In this document: piece by piece, positions 57,683 through 64,000 of the stretch
Layout of the letters: each line of letters begins with the position of its first letter
Numbering within the stretch: the first letter of the stretch is position 1
DNA from: Sphingopyxis sp. MSC1_008
GTDB lineage: Bacteria; Pseudomonadota; Alphaproteobacteria; Sphingomonadales; Sphingomonadaceae
DNA length: 64,000 nt
Assembly: GCF_023197165.1 (NCBI RefSeq)
Contig: NZ_JALPRD010000001.1
Span: forward strand, 62,001-126,000
Direction: 5' to 3'
The notes under the pieces: model-generated
Told to the model about the DNA's origin: nothing
The model's database searches: none
The model's input: only the letters and a program-made list of their open reading frames with translations
Program-made: the position numbers and the translations under genes

Positions 57683-59209
57683 ATGGTCAAACATGCGCTC
57701 AGCGTAACCCGGCAGGCCGACTTCGCGGCCTGGTATCAGGATGTCATTGCCGAAGCCGATCTGGCCGAGGAATCGGGCGTGCGCGGCTGCATGGTCATCA
57801 AGCCGTGGGGCTACGGCATCTGGGAACGCATTCAGACCGTGATGGACGCCGCGATCAAGGATGCCGGGGTCCAGAACTGCTATTTCCCGCTGTTCATCCC
57901 GTTGAGCTTCTTTGAGAAGGAAGCCGATCATGTCGATGGTTTCGCGAAAGAAATGGCGGTTGTCACGCACCATCGGCTGATCCAGGACGGCAAGGGCAAG
58001 CTGATCCCCGATCCCGAAGCAAAGCTCGAGGAACCGCTGATCGTCCGCCCGACGTCGGAAACGGTGATCGGCGCTGCGATGAGCCGCTGGGTGCAGAGCT
58101 GGCGCGACCTGCCGCTCAAGGTCAACCAGTGGGCCAACGTCGTCCGCTGGGAAATGCGCACGCGCATGTTCCTGCGCACCAGCGAGTTCCTGTGGCAGGA
58201 AGGCCATACCGCGCACGCCGACAAGGCCGATGCGATGGCCGAAACGCTGCGCGCGCTCGAAATGTACCGCAGCTTTGCCGAGGATGTGCTCGCGATGCCG
58301 GTCATCGCCGGCGAAAAGCCCGAGAATGAGCGCTTCCCGGGCGCCGTCGCGACCTATTCGATCGAGGCGATGATGCAGGATGGCAAGGCGCTGCAGGCCG
58401 GCACCTCGCATTATCTCGGCACCGGCTTCGCCGAAGCCGCGAACATCCGTTACCAGGACAAGGACGGCGGCCACAGCCTCTGCCACACGACGAGCTGGGG
58501 CACGTCGACGCGCATGATCGGCGGCGTCATCATGACGCATGGCGACGACGACGGCCTCCGCTGTCCGCCGCGCATCGCGCCGCATCAGATCGTGATTGTG
58601 CCGATGCTCCGCGACAATGAAGAGGACGCCGCGATCCTCGACTATTGCCGCGACCTCGAAAGCCAGCTGAAGGCACTCAATGCGTTTCGCGAGCCCGTTC
58701 GCGTGCTGCTGGATGCGTCCGCGAACAAGGCGCAAACCAAGCGCTGGGGCTGGGTCAAGAAGGGCGCGCCGATCATCGTCGAAATCGGTCCGCGCGATGT
58801 CGCCGGGGGCAATGTCGCGGTGATCCGTCGCGACCGGCTGTACAAGGACGACGGCAAGCTCAATTCGGCGTTCGTCGCCAAGGGCGACTTCGTGGCCGAG
58901 GCGGTGGCGGCGCTGGAAGATATCCAGTCGAACCTCCATGCCGAGGCGAAGGACCGTCTGCATGCGAATATTCGCCGCGACGTCACCGACCTGAAGGCGC
59001 ATTTCGCCGGCGACGACAAATTCGTCGGCTGGGCCGAGGTGCAATGGTCGCGGCCGAGCGGCGCGGCGCTCGACGACATCGTCGCCCAGCTCAAGACGCT
59101 CAAGCTGACGATGCGTAACACCCCGCTCGACGCCGCGCCGGCGGACGGCGCCTGCTTCTTCACCGGCGAGCCCGCGGTCGAACGCGTGCTGATCGGGCGG
59201 ACCTACTAA
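57683..59209 (+). CDS. proS: Proline--tRNA ligase, long archaeal/eukaryote-like type
   Basis: 508 residues from ATG 57683. Class II aminoacyl-tRNA synthetase. It lacks the editing INS domain of typical bacterial ProRS between motifs 2 and 3 and carries the C-terminal extension with terminal Tyr (RVLIGRTY) characteristic of the archaeal/eukaryote-like form. Motif 2 region: RWEMRTRMFLRTSEFLWQEG; VRPTSETVIGAAMS and THGDDDGLRCPPRIAP are conserved. Common in Sphingomonadales although most other alphaproteobacteria use a shorter ProRS. Confidence 0.94.
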   Translation: MVKHALSVTRQADFAAWYQDVIAEADLAEESGVRGCMVIKPWGYGIWERIQTVMDAAIKDAGVQNCYFPLFIPLSFFEKEADHVDGFAKEMAVVTHHRLIQDGKGKLIPDPEAKLEEPLIVRPTSETVIGAAMSRWVQSWRDLPLKVNQWANVVRWEMRTRMFLRTSEFLWQEGHTAHADKADAMAETLRALEMYRSFAEDVLAMPVIAGEKPENERFPGAVATYSIEAMMQDGKALQAGTSHYLGTGFAEAANIRYQDKDGGHSLCHTTSWGTSTRMIGGVIMTHGDDDGLRCPPRIAPHQIVIVPMLRDNEEDAAILDYCRDLESQLKALNAFREPVRVLLDASANKAQTKRWGWVKKGAPIIVEIGPRDVAGGNVAVIRRDRLYKDDGKLNSAFVAKGDFVAEAVAALEDIQSNLHAEAKDRLHANIRRDVTDLKAHFAGDDKFVGWAEVQWSRPSGAALDDIVAQLKTLKLTMRNTPLDAAPADGACFFTGEPAVERVLIGRTY

Positions 59210-59216
59210 GCCCGGT

Positions 59217-59235
59217 CGCCCTTGCGCCAAGGGCG
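59217..59235 (+). terminator. Candidate terminator hairpin after proS
   Basis: CGCCCTTG-CGC-CAAGGGCG, a perfect 8-bp stem with a 3-nt loop, 7 nt after the proS stop. Only a short T run (CCTTTAG) follows several bases later, so termination may be weak. Confidence 0.45.
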
Positions 59236-59280
59236 CCGCGCCTTTAGCCTTCGCGCCGAGGGGCTCGAAGGAGACTGTCG

Positions 59281-59631
59281 ATGCGCTTTTCCCTGTTGAT
59301 CGCGGCGGCGACGCTTGCCTTCGCCGCGCCTCCCGCCGCGGCGCACCATGGCTGGTCGTCCTACGACGAGACCAAACCGGTCACCCTGACCGCGTCTTTC
59401 ACCGAATTGTCGTGGGGAAACCCGCATGGCAGCGCGAAGATGCGCTGGCAGGGCAAGGTCTGGGACGTCATATTGGCGCCGGTCAGCCGCATGGAAACGC
59501 GCGGGCTGACGCGCGCGGAGATCGAGCCTGGCAAACGCCTTCGCCTGACAGGCTATCTTCGGCGCGACGGCACCGCCGAAATGCGGGTCGAGCGCGTGAT
59601 GGTCGGCAAGAAGACAGTCGAGCTGCGCTGA
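59281..59631 (+). CDS. DUF6152 family small exported protein
   Basis: 116 residues, signal peptide ending near PPAAAHHG. The mature N-terminus HHGWSSYDETKPVTLT and the SWGNPHGSAKMRW strand are characteristic of this periplasmic family of about 110 residues; the exposed His pair could bind metal but this is untested. Preceded by TAGCCT (59245-59250) and GAAGGAG. The adjacent DUF6644 membrane protein follows after 10 nt, and the two families commonly appear together. Confidence 0.85.
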   Translation: MRFSLLIAAATLAFAAPPAAAHHGWSSYDETKPVTLTASFTELSWGNPHGSAKMRWQGKVWDVILAPVSRMETRGLTRAEIEPGKRLRLTGYLRRDGTAEMRVERVMVGKKTVELR

Positions 59632-59641
59632 GCGAGGCCGC

Positions 59642-60127
59642 ATGGAGCCCATCCTGACCGCCGCCGCGGCGTGGCTCGACATGGCCGGCATCGGGCCGTG
59701 GTCGCGCGGATCGGCGCTGGTATATCCCGTTGCCAACACGCTGCACCTCCTGGGCCTTGTCATGCTCGTCGGCGGAATCGGCGTCGTCGACCTGCGGATC
59801 GTGGGTTTATGGCAGAGGCTGCCGGTGGCGGAACTGTCGCGCGCGCTGACGCCGGTTGCCGTCGCCGGGCTGATCCTGATGGTGGCCAGCGGCGTGATCC
59901 TGTTCGCCGCCGACGGCGCTGCGCTGGCACGGTCGGCGATATTCGAGCGGAAGCTGATCTTCATCGCGGTCGCGCTGTCGAACGCCGCCGCCTTCCGGCT
60001 GATATGGCGCGCGCAGCTGTCGAAATCGGCGGGCACGGCACCCGCCGCAGCCCGCGCCATGGCCGCGGCCTCGCTGTTCCTGTGGCTCGCGGCGGGGGCG
60101 TCGGGCCGCTGGATCGCCTATAGCTGA
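59642..60127 (+). CDS. DUF6644 family membrane protein
   Basis: 161 residues with four to five hydrophobic helices. YPVANTLHLLGLVMLVGG contains the membrane His typical of the family, and GVILFAADGAALARSAIFERKL fits a cytochrome-b-like topology. Function unknown. Paired with the DUF6152 gene upstream; probably one transcript. Confidence 0.83.
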   Translation: MEPILTAAAAWLDMAGIGPWSRGSALVYPVANTLHLLGLVMLVGGIGVVDLRIVGLWQRLPVAELSRALTPVAVAGLILMVASGVILFAADGAALARSAIFERKLIFIAVALSNAAAFRLIWRAQLSKSAGTAPAAARAMAAASLFLWLAAGASGRWIAYS

Positions 60128-60279
60128 CATAGGGTGGACCGCCTGAGCGATTGCGCGGCACGGCCGTGAAAAGGGTTCGGCGCCTGTCATAAATCTGGTA
60201 GGATGCAGCGGCAAGATCGGGCGATGAACCCGGCCTGCGGCGGGCGCATCCTATCGGACGTTTGACAGGGGGAAAGGTC

Positions 60280-61014
60280 ATGAAAAGACAGATTGCCGGA
60301 TCGACGATCATCGCGGCGATGCTGCTTGGCAGCATCACGCCCGCCGCGGCCAAGCCGCCCTCGGACATTTCAGACCTGCCCGGTTCGCGCGCCGCGGGCG
60401 CCGAAACCGCGATGGAATCGCGCGGCTATGAAATGACGAAGACCAGCGGCGGCGCGCAATATTGGTGGAACAGCGGGACGAAGACGTGCGTCAGCGTCGT
60501 CGTCGCCAACGGACGCTATGCGAACGTCGACAAAGCCGATTCCGGCAACTGCGGCCATGGCGGCGGAGGCTCGGGTGCCGGAGCGGCGATTGCCGGCGTG
60601 GCGGCGATCGGCCTGATCGCGGCGCTCGCCAGTCACAAGAAAAAGCATGGCGATCATGGCGACGCCAATCACGACGGCGAATATTCGCGGGGCTATAATG
60701 ACGGTCTGTATGGCGGTCAGTATGACCGCAACGACAGCGAAGGCTATCACGACGGTTTCATGGCGGGCGAGGCCGAAGCGTCCAACCGCCGCGCCGCGAA
60801 CCGCAGCTATGCGCGCGGCGGCCCCGACGCGGCCCGCGCCGCATGCGAGCGCCGCGCCGATCAATATCAGAATGCCCCTGGGGGAAGCAGCGTCGCGGTC
60901 AGCCAGCGCAGCAGCGGCGGCGGCAATTATGTCTTCACGATGGCGACCGGCCATTATCGTTCGACCTGCACGGCTTCGTCGAACGGCCAGGTGATCGACA
61001 TTTCGCCTTATTGA
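60280..61014 (+). CDS. Secreted Gly/His-rich protein with GY-DG repeats, unknown function
   Basis: 244 residues from ATG 60280, preceded by AGGGGGAAAGG. Signal peptide (cleavage near PAAAKPP). An N-terminal domain (SRGYEMTKTSGGAQYWWN, with Cys pair CVSVV..NCGHGG) is followed by a Gly/Ala hydrophobic stretch that may be a membrane helix, then HKKKHGDHGDANHDGEY and three related units SRGYNDGLY, SEGYHDGF and the following linker. The last 60 residues form a small domain with AACERRADQ and a late Cys (YRSTCTA). No known family recognised. Confidence 0.75.
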   Translation: MKRQIAGSTIIAAMLLGSITPAAAKPPSDISDLPGSRAAGAETAMESRGYEMTKTSGGAQYWWNSGTKTCVSVVVANGRYANVDKADSGNCGHGGGGSGAGAAIAGVAAIGLIAALASHKKKHGDHGDANHDGEYSRGYNDGLYGGQYDRNDSEGYHDGFMAGEAEASNRRAANRSYARGGPDAARAACERRADQYQNAPGGSSVAVSQRSSGGGNYVFTMATGHYRSTCTASSNGQVIDISPY

Positions 61015-61061
61015 ATCGGCTTGGGGGTGACGGCCCGCCCGTTACCCCCTATCCGCGGACA

Positions 61062-63380
61062 ATGGCCCGCAAACAATATCACGGACTGCCGACACCCGAG
61101 CAGATCCTTCGCTTCATCGAAGAGAGCAAGGAGGCGGTCGGCAAGCGCGAGATCGCGAAGCATTTCGCGCTCCACGGCAACGACAAGATCGCGTTGAAGG
61201 CGCTGCTCAAGGATATGACCGACGAAGGGCTCGTCGACCTCGCGCCCGGACGCGCCTTTCACAAGCATGGCGGGCTGCCGCGCGTCACCGTGCTGCGCGT
61301 CGCGGCAATCGATGGCAGCAATGTCTGGGCAGTTCCCGAGCGCTGGGAAGCGGCAACGCCGGCACCACGCCTCCGCGTGATCGAGCAGGGGCGCAAAGGC
61401 GCGCTCGGCGTCGGCGACCGCATCCTCGCGCGCACCGAGGAACGCGGCAGCGGCCATGTCGCGCACCCGATGAAGCGGCTCGAAGCCGGCGGCGAGGCGG
61501 TGATCGGCGTGCTCGTCGAGGATATGGGGCCCGGCGGCAAGCCGATCCTGTGGCTGCGCCCCGCCGACAAGCGCGCGCGCTACGACTTCGCGGTCGCCGA
61601 CAAGGGCGAGGCCAATATCGGCGATCTCGTGCGCGCCGAACTGACCGGGCGTGGTCCCGCGATCAAGGCGAAGGTCGTCGAGCGCCTCGGCGATCCCTTC
61701 GCGCCGCGCGCCCTCAGCATGATCGCGATCGCGCGGCACGAAATCCCGCATGTCTTTGGCGCCGAAACGCTCGCCGAGGCCGAGAAGGCGGCGAAGCTGC
61801 CGCTCACCCCCGAGGGCCGCGAGGATCTGCGCGACCTGCCGATCGTCGCGATCGACCCGATCGACGCGCGCGACCATGATGACGCCGTCTGGGCGATCCC
61901 CGACGACGACAGCTCCAACAAAGGCGGCTTCCGCGCGATCGTCGCGATCGCCGACGTCAGTTACTATGTCCGCCCCGACGGCGACCTCGATCGCGAGGCG
62001 CGGCGGCGCGGCAACAGCGTCTATTTCCCCGACCAGGTCGTGCCGATGCTGCCCGAGACATTGTCCGCCGGCGTCTGCTCGCTGAAGGCGGGGCAGGACC
62101 GTGCCGCGATGGCGTGCCATCTCGTCATCGACAAGCATGGCAAGGTGACGTCATGGCGCTTCACGCGCGCGCTCGTTCGGCTGCGCGCCAACATCGCCTA
62201 TGAACATGCGCAGGCGGCTTATGACGCCGATGCGCCCCGCGACGAATGGGATGCCGATGTGCTCCCGACGCTCAAGAATTTGTGGGCCTGCTGGACGCTG
62301 CTCGCCAAAGCGCGCGCCGCCCGCGCGCCGCTCGACCTCGACCTGCCCGAACGCCAGGTCATCCTCGACGAGGCGGGCGGCATTGCCGAAATCCGCGTCC
62401 GCGACCGGCTCGATTCGATGCGGCTGATCGAGGATTATATGATCGCGGCGAACGTCGCGGCGGCAAAGGCGCTCGAGGCGAAGAAGTCGCCGGTGATGTA
62501 CCGCATCCACGAGCCGCCGAGCCGTGAAAAGCTCGTCAGCCTCAAGGATTATCTCGAAACCTTCGAACGGAGCTTTGCGCTCGGGCAGGTGATCACGCCC
62601 GCGGTCTTCAACCGCCTGATCGACGGCTTTTCCGAAGACGACCGGTTGCCCGAAATCATGCAGGCAATCCTGCGCAGCCAGACGCAGGCCTATTACGGTC
62701 CCGCCAACGCCGGCCATTTCGGCCTCGCGCTCGGCAGCTACGCGCATTTCACTTCGCCGATCCGCCGCTACGCCGATCTGGTCGTCCACCGCGCGCTCGT
62801 CGACAGCTATAAACTCGAAGTGCCCGGCAAGCCTAAGGATCTGCCCGCGCGCACCGGCCTCGGCGAAGCCGACGCCAAGGGCTTGTCGCGCATCGGCGAG
62901 ACGATCAGCGCGCTCGAACGCCGCGCGATGGAGGCCGAACGCGAAACCGTCGACCGCTATGTCGCGGCCTATCTGTCGACCAAGAAGGGCGAGATCGTTC
63001 AGGCGCGCATCACCGGGGTGCAGCCCTTCGGCTTCTTCGCGACCGTCGACGGGCTGGGCGGCGACGGGCTGGTGCCGGTCTCGACGCTCGGCAACGAACG
63101 CTTCTTCTACGACGAAGCCGCGCGCAGCCTCGATAGCGAACATGGCCGCGTCAGCTTCACGACCGGCCAGCGACTCGACCTCCGGCTGATGGACGCCAAC
63201 CCGATCAGCGGCGCCTTGCGTTTCGAACTTCCCGATGCGCCCGAGGGCGGCTTCCGCAACCGCCCGCCGCGACGCGACGGGGTTAAAGGGAAGGGGACCG
63301 GGAAAGACGGAGCCGGCAAGCATATGGTCGGCAAGCGCGGGCGGCCGGCGAATATCAAACACAAGGGCAAGCGGCGCTAA
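61062..63380 (+). CDS. rnr: Ribonuclease R
   Basis: 3'-5' exoribonuclease of the RNB family that degrades structured RNA. 772 residues from ATG 61062. N-terminal helix-turn-helix-like domain (about 20-70), cold-shock domains, then the catalytic RNB domain with Asp265, Asp271, Asp273 and Asp274 in IDPIDARDHDDA. HFTSPIRRYADLVVHRAL and the C-terminal S1 domain (GEIVQARITGVQPFGFF) are present, ending in a Lys/Arg-rich tail (KGTGKDGAGKHMVGKRGR). Stands alone; no smpB gene is seen near it. Confidence 0.95.
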   Translation: MARKQYHGLPTPEQILRFIEESKEAVGKREIAKHFALHGNDKIALKALLKDMTDEGLVDLAPGRAFHKHGGLPRVTVLRVAAIDGSNVWAVPERWEAATPAPRLRVIEQGRKGALGVGDRILARTEERGSGHVAHPMKRLEAGGEAVIGVLVEDMGPGGKPILWLRPADKRARYDFAVADKGEANIGDLVRAELTGRGPAIKAKVVERLGDPFAPRALSMIAIARHEIPHVFGAETLAEAEKAAKLPLTPEGREDLRDLPIVAIDPIDARDHDDAVWAIPDDDSSNKGGFRAIVAIADVSYYVRPDGDLDREARRRGNSVYFPDQVVPMLPETLSAGVCSLKAGQDRAAMACHLVIDKHGKVTSWRFTRALVRLRANIAYEHAQAAYDADAPRDEWDADVLPTLKNLWACWTLLAKARAARAPLDLDLPERQVILDEAGGIAEIRVRDRLDSMRLIEDYMIAANVAAAKALEAKKSPVMYRIHEPPSREKLVSLKDYLETFERSFALGQVITPAVFNRLIDGFSEDDRLPEIMQAILRSQTQAYYGPANAGHFGLALGSYAHFTSPIRRYADLVVHRALVDSYKLEVPGKPKDLPARTGLGEADAKGLSRIGETISALERRAMEAERETVDRYVAAYLSTKKGEIVQARITGVQPFGFFATVDGLGGDGLVPVSTLGNERFFYDEAARSLDSEHGRVSFTTGQRLDLRLMDANPISGALRFELPDAPEGGFRNRPPRRDGVKGKGTGKDGAGKHMVGKRGRPANIKHKGKRR

Positions 63381-63389
63381 CGCATCCCT

Positions 63390-63460
63390 TCGTCATTCCC
63401 GCGAAAGCGGGAACCCAGTCTGGCGTTGCTGCGGCGTTCCCGATTTCGCGGGAATTACGA
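63390..63460. repeat. Palindromic intergenic repeat, ATTCCCGCGAAAGCGGGAA family (copy 2)
   Basis: TCGTCATTCCCGCGAAAGCG faces GTTCCCGATTTCGCGGGAAT with several mismatches (stem about 25 bp, loop near 18 nt). It starts 9 nt after the rnr stop, between convergent genes. The left arm is identical to that of the copy at 27508 over 29 nt (ending AACCCAG). Confidence 0.83.
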
Positions 63461-63462
63461 GG

Positions 63463-64000
63463 TTATGTTGTTGCCAGCGTCTGCAACAATGCCGCGCTCT
63501 CCGCATCGGCTGGAAAGAAAGCCTCGATCGCCAGCTCGGACAGGGTGATATCGACCGGCGTTCCGAAAATGGTCACCGTCGACACAAAGCGAATTTGACC
63601 CATTGGCGTGTCGAGAATCAGCGGCACCGCAATACCATTCGCCGCGCTTCGATGATGCTCGTCTTCCACGACGGCATAGCCCGCAAGTTCCTCGCGCAGC
63701 GCGATCAGCCCGGCGTCGGCGCTCGCATCGATCTGGTGATCGAGCCGTTCGAGAAGATGCGCGCGCCATTCGCCCTGATTGACGATATGCGGCGCCAGCC
63801 CCTCGGGGTGCAGCGCGATACGGAGAACGTTAACGGGCGGTTCGAACAGGTGCGGCGCGGCAAGCCCCGCGAGGATTGCGACGGCGCTGTTCGCCGCGAC
63901 CATATTCCAATGCCGGTCGACCGCGAGCGCGGGGTAGGGCTCGTGCCCCTTCAGCACATGCTCGACGATCGCGCGCATCCCGGCCATCTCGGCGCTGTCG
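63463..64000 (-). CDS. MmyB-like transcriptional regulator, 5' end outside the window
   Basis: C-terminal ligand-binding (MmyB-like, PAS-like) domain of an XRE-family regulator. The first visible part, ending VLKGHEPYPALAVDRHWNMVAANSAV, is diagnostic, followed by NVLRIALHPEGLAPHI and GTPVDITLSELAIEAFFPAD. The helix-turn-helix is beyond the right edge, and the frame remains open to 64000. Regulators of this type often control an adjacent oxidoreductase gene, not visible here. Stop at 63463. Confidence 0.87.
   Translation of the reverse strand, partial: DSAEMAGMRAIVEHVLKGHEPYPALAVDRHWNMVAANSAVAILAGLAAPHLFEPPVNVLRIALHPEGLAPHIVNQGEWRAHLLERLDHQIDASADAGLIALREELAGYAVVEDEHHRSAANGIAVPLILDTPMGQIRFVSTVTIFGTPVDITLSELAIEAFFPADAESAALLQTLATT

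Overview
The window is high-GC, densely packed bacterial chromosome that reads as a sphingomonad alphaproteobacterium (Sphingopyxis-like, Sphingomonadaceae). The supporting signs are the ctaB-ctaG-ctaE-DUF983-SURF1-thrC order, the lepB-rnc-era cluster, a PhaR-type PHB regulator, a long archaeal-type ProRS, two large TonB-dependent receptors, and intergenic palindromes of the kind seen throughout sphingomonad genomes. The genus is inferred from gene content and style, not from a search. I saw no rRNA, tRNA, CRISPR array, insertion sequence or prophage.

Layout. 1-7246: end of an aa3 cytochrome c oxidase cluster (ctaD truncated by the window edge, ctaB, a 49-aa membrane protein, ctaG, ctaE, DUF983, SURF1), then thrC and a SAM methyltransferase, mostly with overlapping stops and starts. 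7320-22405: a glucan-utilisation locus: TonB receptor, two tryptophan-halogenase-like flavoproteins, SapC, a cupin/JmjC oxygenase, secreted GH16, a LacI regulator, an MFS transporter, secreted GH3 and a FucP-type sugar transporter. Three TGnnAACGTTnnCA operator-like sites stand before the receptor and GH3 genes; one lies inside the receptor promoter spacer. 22430-29227: a GGDEF protein, a 3' remnant of dprA, a membrane protein, topA, a secreted lipase and a small membrane protein. 29241-35955: era, rnc and lepB (minus strand), pgi, gor and an SDR.

36077-46581: propionyl-CoA to succinyl-CoA module. A ScfR/PccR-type regulator diverges from pccB, with two TTTGCAAA palindromes between them. Then come a secreted unknown, methylmalonyl-CoA epimerase, methylmalonyl-CoA mutase, a secreted unknown, bioB (biotin for the carboxylase), an LprI-like protein and pccA. 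46684-52272: csaA, a secreted esterase, a MAPEG protein, a cyclase-family hydrolase divergent from an MHS transporter, and alr. 52269-56590: a Sel1/prolyl-4-hydroxylase-like protein and a second TonB receptor (minus strand). 57094-63380: phaR, proS, DUF6152 and DUF6644 proteins, a glycine-rich secreted protein and rnr. The right edge cuts an MmyB-type regulator.

The best candidate for under-described biology is the receptor/halogenase/SapC/cupin cassette, in which four putative modifying or surface proteins are wired into a beta-glucan locus. Six palindromic intergenic elements, each 0-28 nt after a stop codon, and the decayed dprA are the other structural surprises.
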